Part shown: piece after piece, positions 58,125 to 64,000 of the stretch
Position numbering within the stretch: the first letter of the stretch is position 1
Layout of the letters: every line of letters starts with the position of its first letter
NCBI RefSeq assembly: GCF_900107685.1
Contig: NZ_FNRQ01000001.1
Coordinates: 496,001 to 560,000, forward strand
Source of the DNA: Paraburkholderia sartisoli
GTDB taxonomy: Bacteria > Pseudomonadota > Gammaproteobacteria > Burkholderiales > Burkholderiaceae
Length of the DNA: 64,000 bases
Direction of reading: 5' to 3'
The notes under the pieces: generated by a model
Told to the model about the DNA's origin: nothing
The model's database searches: none
What the model saw: only the letters and a program-made list of their open reading frames with translations
Made by a program: the position numbers and the translations under genes

Positions 58125-59516
58125 TCAAAGCGTGCGCGAAAACCGCTCCAGCGTCTGCTGGCCGAGATAGCGATCGAACACCATGGCGATATTGCGCACC
58201 AGCATCCGGCCAGCGGGCAGCACATCGAGACGCCGCGCGCCGATCGACACGAGCCCGTCGTCCGCGAACGATTGCAGGCGGACGAGTTCCGGCGCGAACG
58301 CTTCGGTGAAACAGATGCCGTACGTCGCGTCGAATTCGTCGAAACGCAGTTCGAGATTGCACATCAGTTGCGTGATGACGTCGCGACGCAGCCGGTCGTC
58401 GTGTGTCAGGCGCACGCCGCGCGTGATCGCGAGGCGACCCGCATCGATCGCTTCGGTCCATGCGGGCAGTTCTTTCTCGTTCTGCGCGTACACATCGCCG
58501 ACCTTGCCGATCGACGACGCGCCAAAGCCGATCAGATCGCATTCCGCCCGCGTGCTGTAGCCCTGGAAATTACGGTGCAGCGTGCGCTGCGCCTGCGCGC
58601 GGGCGAGTTCATCGGAGGGCAGCGCGAAGTGATCCATGCCGATGTACACGTATCCCGCATCGGTCAGGCGCTCGACCACGCGACGCAGGATCGCGAGGCG
58701 CACTTCCGGCGAGGGCAGCGTTGCCGGGTCCATCTGGCGTTGCATCTTGAAGCGTTGCGGCATGTGCGCATAACCGAACACCGATAGCCGGTCCGGCGAG
58801 AGTGCGAGCATCGTGTCGAGCGTGTCGCTGAAGCTGTCGACGGTTTGATGCGGCAGGCCGTAAATCAGATCGACGCCGATCGAATGGAAACCGTGTGCGC
58901 GCGCCGCATGCATCACGCTACGTGTCATTTCGACGGGCTGGATGCGGTTGATGGCCTGCTGCACGCGCGGATCGAAATCCTGCACGCCGAGACTCAGGCG
59001 GTTGAAGCCCATCGAGCGCAGGTGCGCAACCGTTTCCGGCGAAGCCTCGCGCGGGTCGACCTCGATCGAATATTCACCGTGCGCGTCGGGCGCGAGCTGG
59101 AAATGTTCGCGCGTGACCGCCATCAGTTCGGCCATTTCGTCGTGCGAGAGAAACGTCGGCGTGCCGCCGCCCCAGTGCAGTTGCGACACGACACGCGTCG
59201 TATCGAACAACGCCGCCTGCAACGCAACCTCGCGTTTCAACCGGTCGAGATAGGGACGCGCATGCGCACGGTTTTTCGTCACGACCTTGTTGCAGCCGCA
59301 ATAGAAGCAGACGGTGTCGCAAAACGGAATGTGAAAATACAGCGAGAGGTCGGTGCCTGCCGCGCCAGGATCGGCGGCGGCGCGCGTGTAGTCGGTCAGA
59401 CTGAAATCGTCGCGGAACTGAAGTGCCGTTGGATAGGACGTATACCGTGGGCCGTTTGCGTTGTACTTCGCGAGGAGGTCGGGGCGAAAGAGCGTGTGGG
59501 TATCGGCGGCGGTCAT
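58125..59516 (-). CDS. hemN: oxygen-independent coproporphyrinogen III oxidase
   Basis: A 463-residue radical SAM enzyme that decarboxylates coproporphyrinogen III to protoporphyrinogen IX without oxygen. The [4Fe-4S] motif is YFHIPFCDTVCFYCGCNKV; HWGGGTPTFLSHDEM and IEVDPREASPETV follow. The N-terminal PRYTSYPTALQF tyr-rich trip-wire segment distinguishes true HemN from HemW. The ATG at 59516 (MTAADTHTLF) begins the conserved part; the frame is open upstream without similarity. Confidence 0.95.
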   Translation of the reverse strand: MTAADTHTLFRPDLLAKYNANGPRYTSYPTALQFRDDFSLTDYTRAAADPGAAGTDLSLYFHIPFCDTVCFYCGCNKVVTKNRAHARPYLDRLKREVALQAALFDTTRVVSQLHWGGGTPTFLSHDEMAELMAVTREHFQLAPDAHGEYSIEVDPREASPETVAHLRSMGFNRLSLGVQDFDPRVQQAINRIQPVEMTRSVMHAARAHGFHSIGVDLIYGLPHQTVDSFSDTLDTMLALSPDRLSVFGYAHMPQRFKMQRQMDPATLPSPEVRLAILRRVVERLTDAGYVYIGMDHFALPSDELARAQAQRTLHRNFQGYSTRAECDLIGFGASSIGKVGDVYAQNEKELPAWTEAIDAGRLAITRGVRLTHDDRLRRDVITQLMCNLELRFDEFDATYGICFTEAFAPELVRLQSFADDGLVSIGARRLDVLPAGRMLVRNIAMVFDRYLGQQTLERFSRTL

Positions 59517-59750
59517 GGGCGTGGTGTGCCGGCGCGGCGCTGAACGAAGCGCGCGCCATCGGCATCCGGAGATCGGGGCGCGTCGGGCAGCGCGGGCGCC
59601 TTGTGGGCGTGGCGTTTCGAACCCGACGAGTGTACGTGAGCGCTTTCGATGAACCTTGTGTAAAAAGGTCGCACGCGCGGCGATGGCACAATGCGGGTCG
59701 GGCGTACGCCCGCCTCTGTCAGAAGGTTGTGTTTCAGGAATTGCGTCGTG

Positions 59751-60086
59751 ATGGTTGCTTCGTTGAAGGTTTCTCCGTTTGCCGTGCCGGACCATGCGTG
59801 CCGCCCCGATTGCGGCGCGTGCTGCATCGCGCCTTCGATTTCGAGCCCGATTCCCGGCATGCCGGACGGCAAGCCCGCCGGCGTGCGGTGCGTGCAGCTC
59901 GGCGACGATCTGCGCTGCGCGATTTTCGGTGCGCCGGAGCGTCCCGCGTGCTGTTCCGGGCTGCAACCGCAAACGGACATGTGCGGCACGACGCGCACCG
60001 AAGCGTTCGCGTGGCTCTCGAAGCTCGAAGCCGATACACAGCCTTCGCGGCCTTCGCGGCCAGCGCAGTCGCTACCGTTATCGTGA
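59751..60086 (+). CDS. YkgJ-family cysteine-cluster protein
   Basis: A 111-residue protein with an N-terminal cluster [10 protein letters not shown] and further Cys in VRCVQL, LRCAIF, PACCSG and DMCGTT, the pattern of the YkgJ (zinc/iron-chelating) family. No signal peptide. The ATG at 59751 has AGGA 12 bases before it. Metal binding is expected; a biochemical role is not known. It is 67 bp upstream of the DUF1439 gene. Confidence 0.82.
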   Translation: MVASLKVSPFAVPDHACRPDCGACCIAPSISSPIPGMPDGKPAGVRCVQLGDDLRCAIFGAPERPACCSGLQPQTDMCGTTRTEAFAWLSKLEADTQPSRPSRPAQSLPLS

Positions 60087-60153
60087 GCGCAGCAAAGACG
60101 GCATTCATCCCGATCCGCTACACGTTCGACATGGTTTCAACAGGAGGTTTCGC

Positions 60154-60738
60154 ATGACTCAAGCCGCCGCGCCAGCGAGGCGCCGGTTCCTGCTCGCCGC
60201 GTGCGCCGTGGCTGGCATCAGCGTTTCGCTGGCCGCGTGTGCCGCGTCGACGTTTCCGTTCATTCCGGATCACTACACGTTCTCGCCGCAGCAGGTGCAG
60301 GAAGCCGTGCAACGCAAGTTTCCGTATCAGCGGACGGTCTCGCAGGTGTTCGATGTCGCCCTGACGAATCCGGTCGTCGGCTTTCTGCCGGACGCGAACC
60401 GTGTGTCCGTGAAGCTCGACGCGCGACTGGCGAGCCCGTTCATGCCGCAGCCGGTGAATGGCGTGTTCACGCTGTCGAGCCAGCTTGCCTACGACGCGGC
60501 GATGCACGCGGTCGTGCTGAAGCAGCCGACGGTCGACAACGTCGCGGTCAGCGGCGACGCGCAAGCCTACACGCAGCAGATCAACGCCGCCGCCGCGGTG
60601 CTTGCGACGCAGCTGCTCACCAACTATCCGATCTACACGTTCAAGCCCGAAGAGTTGCAATTTGCCGGTGTGAACTACGAACCCGGTACAATCACTATCC
60701 TTACAAACGGCATACGTGTGCAGATCGTCGAAAAATGA
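60154..60738 (+). CDS. DUF1439 lipoprotein
   Basis: A 194-residue protein. The N-terminus has RRRFLLAACAVAGISVSLAAC, with two possible lipoboxes; the second (SLAAC) fits a lipoprotein best. The mature part shows the DUF1439 (YceB-like) pattern: FSPQQVQEAVQRKFPYQRTV, a beta-rich region and YPIYTFKPEELQFAGVNYEP at the end. An AGGAGG site lies before the ATG. The family is thought to be periplasmic and lipid-binding-like; the function is not established. Confidence 0.85.
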   Translation: MTQAAAPARRRFLLAACAVAGISVSLAACAASTFPFIPDHYTFSPQQVQEAVQRKFPYQRTVSQVFDVALTNPVVGFLPDANRVSVKLDARLASPFMPQPVNGVFTLSSQLAYDAAMHAVVLKQPTVDNVAVSGDAQAYTQQINAAAAVLATQLLTNYPIYTFKPEELQFAGVNYEPGTITILTNGIRVQIVEK

Positions 60739-60810
60739 CGGATGCGCGGCCGGCTGGGCCGCGCGACTCTGGCTGGCCCGCTCAGAACATCTTCAGAAAA
60801 AGGGCCCCGG

Positions 60811-61644
60811 ATGGACTGGATATTGATCTGCAAGGCGCTGGTTCTTGGCGTCGTCGAAGGTTTGACGGAGTTTTTGCCTGTGTCGAGCACCGGGCATCTG
60901 ATCGTTGCTGGCAGCCTGCTCAACTTCAATCCCCCACAGGCGAAGACGTTCGACGTCGTGATCCAGCTCGGCGCGATTTTCGCGGTGTGCTGGGAATATC
61001 GCCGCAAGATCGGCAGCGTCGTGAGCGGCCTGCCATCGCAGCCTGCCGCGCGACGCTTCACGTTGAACGTGATCATCGCGACGATTCCCGCGGTCGTGCT
61101 CGGTCTGCTGTTCGAAAAGACGATCAAGGCTGCGCTGTTCTCGCCGGTGCCGGTTGCGCTGGCGCTGGTGACCGGCGGCCTCGTGATCCTGTGGGCGGAG
61201 GCGCGTCAGCGTGACCGGGGCGCCGCGCCGCGCGTGCATTCGGTCGACGATCTCACGCCGCTCGACGCGCTCAAGGTCGGCGTCGCCCAGTGCTTCGCGC
61301 TGGTGCCGGGCATGTCGCGCTCGGGCTCGACGATCATCGGCGGGATGCTGTTCGGTCTCGACCGGCGCGTCGCCACCGAGTTCTCGTTTTTCCTCGCGAT
61401 TCCGATCATCTTCGGCGCGACGCTCTACGAGATGCTCAAAAGCTGGCACACGCTGACCACCGATGCGCTCGGCCTCTTTGCAATCGGCCTGATCGCCGCG
61501 TTCATCAGCGCGTTCGCGTGCGTGCGCTGGTTGTTGCGTTACATCGCTGCCCACGATTTCACGGTGTTCGCGTGGTACCGGATCGGCTTCGGTCTGCTGA
61601 TCTTGCTGATCGGTTATAGCGGTGGGTTGAGCTGGGCCGATTGA
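60811..61644 (+). CDS. uppP: undecaprenyl-diphosphatase
   Basis: A 277-residue inner-membrane phosphatase that recycles undecaprenyl pyrophosphate for cell-wall synthesis and gives bacitracin tolerance. Diagnostic motifs: [17 protein letters not shown] (17-31) with the catalytic Glu and Ser, and [13 protein letters not shown]. About eight hydrophobic helices. The ATG at 60811 gives the usual length. A terminator follows. Confidence 0.95.
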   Translation: MDWILICKALVLGVVEGLTEFLPVSSTGHLIVAGSLLNFNPPQAKTFDVVIQLGAIFAVCWEYRRKIGSVVSGLPSQPAARRFTLNVIIATIPAVVLGLLFEKTIKAALFSPVPVALALVTGGLVILWAEARQRDRGAAPRVHSVDDLTPLDALKVGVAQCFALVPGMSRSGSTIIGGMLFGLDRRVATEFSFFLAIPIIFGATLYEMLKSWHTLTTDALGLFAIGLIAAFISAFACVRWLLRYIAAHDFTVFAWYRIGFGLLILLIGYSGGLSWAD

Positions 61645-61678
61645 AATTGCGCACGTGGGTTGCGCACGTTGGAATGAC

Positions 61679-61712
61679 AAAGGACCGCCTGGTGTGAACC
61701 GCGGTCCTTTTT
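61679..61712 (+). terminator. intrinsic terminator of uppP
   Basis: Stem AAAGGACCGC/GCGGTCCTTT with a 12-nt loop and TTTTT, 34 bp after uppP. Confidence 0.85.
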
Positions 61713-61743
61713 CGTTTTCATTGCCGGCGATATCCGGCTGCGC

Positions 61744-62514
61744 TCAGTTGCCCGAGCGCCGGCGAAAGACGAGATCCCACACACCGTGCCCGAGCCGCAA
61801 ACCGCGGCGCTCGAATTTCGTCACCGGACGATATTCCGGACGCGGCGCGTAGCCGTCGGCGGTGTTCTCGAGCGCGGGTTCGGCGCCGAGCACTTCCAGC
61901 ATCTGCTCGGCGTAGTTCTGCCAGTCGGTGGCGCAGTGCAGATAGGCGCCCGGCTTGAGCCGCGACACAAGCAGCGCGACGAACTTCGGCTGGATCAGGC
62001 GGCGCTTGTGATGGCGCGCCTTGTGCCACGGATCGGGGAAGAAGATATGCACGCCGTCGAGGCTTTCCGGCGCGATCATCTGTTCGAGCACTTCCACGGC
62101 ATCGTGCTGGATGATGCGGATATTCGTCAGCGACTGTTCACCGATCAGCTTCAGCAATGCACCGACGCCCGGCTCATGTACTTCGACGCCGAGGAAGTCG
62201 TCGCCGGCGCGATGCGCGGCGATCTCCGCGGTCGTCGCGCCCATGCCGAATCCGATTTCCAGCACGCGCGGCGCCGCGCGACCGAACACGATGTTCCAGT
62301 CGGGCTGTTCGCCGGAAAACGGCACGACGAAGCGCGGACCGAACTCATCCATCGCGCGACGCTGGCCCGTCGAAACGCGCCCCGCACGGGTGACGAAGCT
62401 GCGGATGCGGCGCAGATGCAGCGCGTCGGGCGACGGTGCGTTGCCGGTTTCGCTGGAGAGATCGTCGGTGGCTTCTGAGGCGGACGGACGGGTTTCGTTC
62501 GGGTCGTGGATCAT
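61744..62514 (-). CDS. trmB: tRNA (guanine-N7-)-methyltransferase
   Basis: A 256-residue SAM-dependent enzyme that makes m7G46 in the variable loop of tRNAs. Signatures: [17 protein letters not shown] (SAM loop), [33 protein letters not shown] (catalytic and tRNA-binding residues) and [15 protein letters not shown]. The first 40 residues are a variable tail. I use the ATG at 62514; a TTG five codons upstream is possible. Convergent with uppP. Confidence 0.95.
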   Translation of the reverse strand: MIHDPNETRPSASEATDDLSSETGNAPSPDALHLRRIRSFVTRAGRVSTGQRRAMDEFGPRFVVPFSGEQPDWNIVFGRAAPRVLEIGFGMGATTAEIAAHRAGDDFLGVEVHEPGVGALLKLIGEQSLTNIRIIQHDAVEVLEQMIAPESLDGVHIFFPDPWHKARHHKRRLIQPKFVALLVSRLKPGAYLHCATDWQNYAEQMLEVLGAEPALENTADGYAPRPEYRPVTKFERRGLRLGHGVWDLVFRRRSGN

Positions 62515-62628
62515 CGTCGATGACTGCAAGGGTGAGGGCGCCGGCCGGGCGCGATGCCCGCGATGGCCACGCCGTGATACGTCAGCGGGAATGTTGACGG
62601 CGGCGCGTTTGCCGCCGCCCTGACGAAA

Positions 62629-62651
62629 AAGCCGCCTTCGATGAGGCGGCT
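62629..62651 (-). terminator. terminator after tRNA-Gly
   Basis: Stem AGCCGCC/GGCGGCT with an A run on the plus-strand left side, so on minus it ends in CTTTTTC. It lies 36 bp past the tRNA-Gly gene. Confidence 0.75.
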
Positions 62652-62686
62652 CTCGTGCTGGATTTCCGCTGGAGATCAGCTGAATG

Positions 62687-62761
62687 TGGAGCGGGCGATG
62701 GGAATCGAACCCACGTCTTCAGCTTGGGAAGCTGAAGTAATAGCCATTATACGACGCCCGC
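62687..62761 (-). tRNA. tRNA-Gly (anticodon CCC)
   Basis: A 75-nt tRNA including encoded CCA. On minus: acceptor GCGGGCG/CGCCCGC with U discriminator, D arm TCGTATAATGGCTATTA, anticodon arm TCAGC-TTCCCAA-GCTGA (anticodon CCC), T arm GTGGGTTCGATTCCCAT. It reads GGG codons. Confidence 0.96.
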
Positions 62762-62832
62762 AGAGCGCGCCATTTTACGCGGATTCGCGTGGTTTGCGCA
62801 AACGGCGCGCCGCAAGCGCGCCGTCTTCACAA

Positions 62833-63396
62833 TCAGATCCCAAACAGCGTCAGCGAAACAGCCGCACGCGTTACCACCATCAGCAACACCTGCACGATCA
62901 CGAACAGCAGGATCGGCGAGAGGTCGATGCCGCCCATTTGCGGCACGAAGCGGCGCAGCGGATTCAGAAACGGCGCGGTCAGCTGATACAGGATCGGCAT
63001 GGCCGGCGAACGCGGATTGAGCCACGACAGCAACGCCATCAGGATCGTCAGCCAGATGATCAGGTTGAGCGCCCACTTGATCATCGTCAGCAGCGCGACG
63101 ATCAGGAGCGTCGGCATCAGGCCGACCGGGTCGACACCCGCGAGCCACACCATCGCGACAACATAGATCAGCGCCGCGATGAGCGCCGCGACGATGCTGG
63201 CCCAGTCGATGCTGCGCGTACTGGGAATGATCCGCCGCAACGGCAGCACGATCCAGTTCGTGACCTGCAACACGGCGTTCGACACCGGGTTGTACGGCGG
63301 CATGCGGACAACCTGCAGCCAGGCACGCAACAGCAGCGCCGCGCCGAACAGGGTGAAAACGGTATTGAGCAGAAAACGGGCGATATCGCCGACCAT
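62833..63396 (-). CDS. YggT-family membrane protein
   Basis: A 187-residue protein with two YggT repeats, each with a pair of hydrophobic helices: FLLNTVFTLFGAALLLRAWLQ with NPVSNAVLQVTNWIVLPLRRIIP, and LNLIIWLTILMALLSWLNP with FLNPLRRFVPQMGGIDLSP. The family is inner-membrane and linked with osmotic tolerance or cell division in some bacteria. It lies between the DUF2520 gene and tRNA-Gly; yggT-proC proximity is common. Confidence 0.9.
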   Translation of the reverse strand: MVGDIARFLLNTVFTLFGAALLLRAWLQVVRMPPYNPVSNAVLQVTNWIVLPLRRIIPSTRSIDWASIVAALIAALIYVVAMVWLAGVDPVGLMPTLLIVALLTMIKWALNLIIWLTILMALLSWLNPRSPAMPILYQLTAPFLNPLRRFVPQMGGIDLSPILLFVIVQVLLMVVTRAAVSLTLFGI

Positions 63397-63542
63397 CTCG
63401 TGTCCTTTCCTTCTTTAGTTATTCGTAGCGGCCGCGCGTGGCGCGCCGGCTTCGTCAGGCAATTGCATTCAACCGGTGCGTGCAGAGGGGGCGCCCGGAC
63501 GCGCACCCCGATCCCGCTGCGTTCGCGCCGGTCGTCACATTA

Positions 63543-64000
63543 TCACGGCTTACGGGTCGCCTGCGATCCCTGGCCGGTCAGCCGGTCGAGCGAACGGGCA
63601 AGCGAGTCTTCCACGACGCTGTCGATGGCATCGATCGCAGTCGGTGGCACCGGCCGGCGGCGCGCCAGCGCGACCGCGCGGCGCGTCATCAGCGCGTAGA
63701 GCGCAGCGTGGTCGCCACCGAGCCCTTCGAGCAGCGCAAGCTGCTTTTCGACGACACCAGTATCACCACGTGAAACCGGTCCGGCCAGCGCACCCGGCAA
63801 GCCCTTGTCGCCGGCGGTCTGGATCGTGCCGGCGAGCATCGGCAGCACGGCACGCAACGCGTCGTCTTCGTCGAAACCGAGCGTGCGCCACAGTTCGACG
63901 CATTCCGCGAGGCCGCACAGCGCGAAGCTCGCCGCGTAGTGCGCGGCCGCGTGATACAGCATGCGGCCGCCAGCAGGAATCGAAAGCGGATGGCAACGCA
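63543..64000 (-). CDS. DUF2520 / Rossmann-like oxidoreductase, 5' end outside window
   Basis: The C-terminal 152 or so residues of a longer protein; the frame runs open to the window edge (CHPLSIPAGG precedes RMLYHAAAHYAASF). The visible part is the all-helical DUF2520 domain, which follows a ProC-like NADP-binding domain in full proteins: AAAHYAASFALCGLAECVELW and LPGALAGPVSRGDTGVVEKQ are typical. An oxidoreductase role is presumed; the substrate is unknown. The internal ATG at 63962 is not the true start. Confidence 0.85.
   Translation of the reverse strand, partial: RCHPLSIPAGGRMLYHAAAHYAASFALCGLAECVELWRTLGFDEDDALRAVLPMLAGTIQTAGDKGLPGALAGPVSRGDTGVVEKQLALLEGLGGDHAALYALMTRRAVALARRRPVPPTAIDAIDSVVEDSLARSLDRLTGQGSQATRKP

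Overview
The window is a GC-rich stretch (roughly two-thirds G+C) of a beta-proteobacterial chromosome. Protein sequences, gene order and the recurring TAnAAT -10 elements followed by GCG point to the family Burkholderiaceae, most likely the Burkholderia/Paraburkholderia/Caballeronia group; the species cannot be fixed from sequence reading alone. The content is mostly core housekeeping. I see no phage, insertion sequence, integron, CRISPR array, toxin-antitoxin pair or recognisable defence island.

Layout. 0-4 kb: a MocR-type regulator divergent from a DUF2917 gene, then a GntR/UTRA regulator divergent from a YeaE-like aldo/keto reductase. 4-5 kb: a glycine-rich exported protein with a run of about 40 glycines. 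5.4-11.2 kb: a complete dipeptide-type ABC importer on the minus strand (Tat-type binding protein, two permeases, fused double ATPase), followed upstream by a His-rich cupin. 12-16.3 kb: a stand-alone elongation factor G, a DUF192 protein, an exported Lys/Ala-rich small protein and RluE. 16.7-18 kb: isocitrate dehydrogenase. 18.2-20.4 kb: a CopL-like protein with a multicopper oxidase (copper handling). 20.5-23.9 kb: cold-shock protein and clpS-clpA. 23.9-31.3 kb, minus strand: ribF, ileS, lspA, coaBC, a flavin-dependent oxidoreductase and dut. 31.4-36.3 kb, plus strand: purN, an RsmB/NOP methyltransferase, a MscS channel and a fatty acid desaturase.

36.4-40.1 kb holds the complete de novo quinolinate/NAD branch: nadA-nadC on plus and nadB convergent on minus. 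40.3-43.3 kb: rpmB-rpmG, radC, and the fkpB-ispH pair. 43.8-48.9 kb: a complete branched-chain amino acid ABC importer (binding lipoprotein, LivH, LivM, LivG, LivF), preceded by a 549-bp control region with an NtrC-like dyad, a -24/-12-like element, a sigma-70-type promoter and a repeated dyad. 49-54.3 kb: a YpeA-like acetyltransferase, an ArgD-like aminotransferase, a ferredoxin-type reductase, an epimerase-like protein, a 62-residue membrane protein and RsuA. 54.6-57.8 kb: an aromatic-type amino acid permease and an SDR/LysR divergent pair with a clear dyad between them. 57.9-64 kb: tRNA-Leu(CAA), hemN, a YkgJ cysteine-cluster protein, a DUF1439 lipoprotein, uppP, trmB, tRNA-Gly(CCC), a YggT protein and a DUF2520 gene cut by the window edge.

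No large undescribed system stands out. The best leads are regulatory or structural: the control region of the liv operon, a 24-bp perfect palindrome upstream of icd, the CTATCG dyad between the SDR and LysR genes, direct repeats next to the MocR gene, the poly-glycine exported protein, and several genes whose -10 element lies so close to the start codon that leaderless or nearly leaderless mRNAs are expected.
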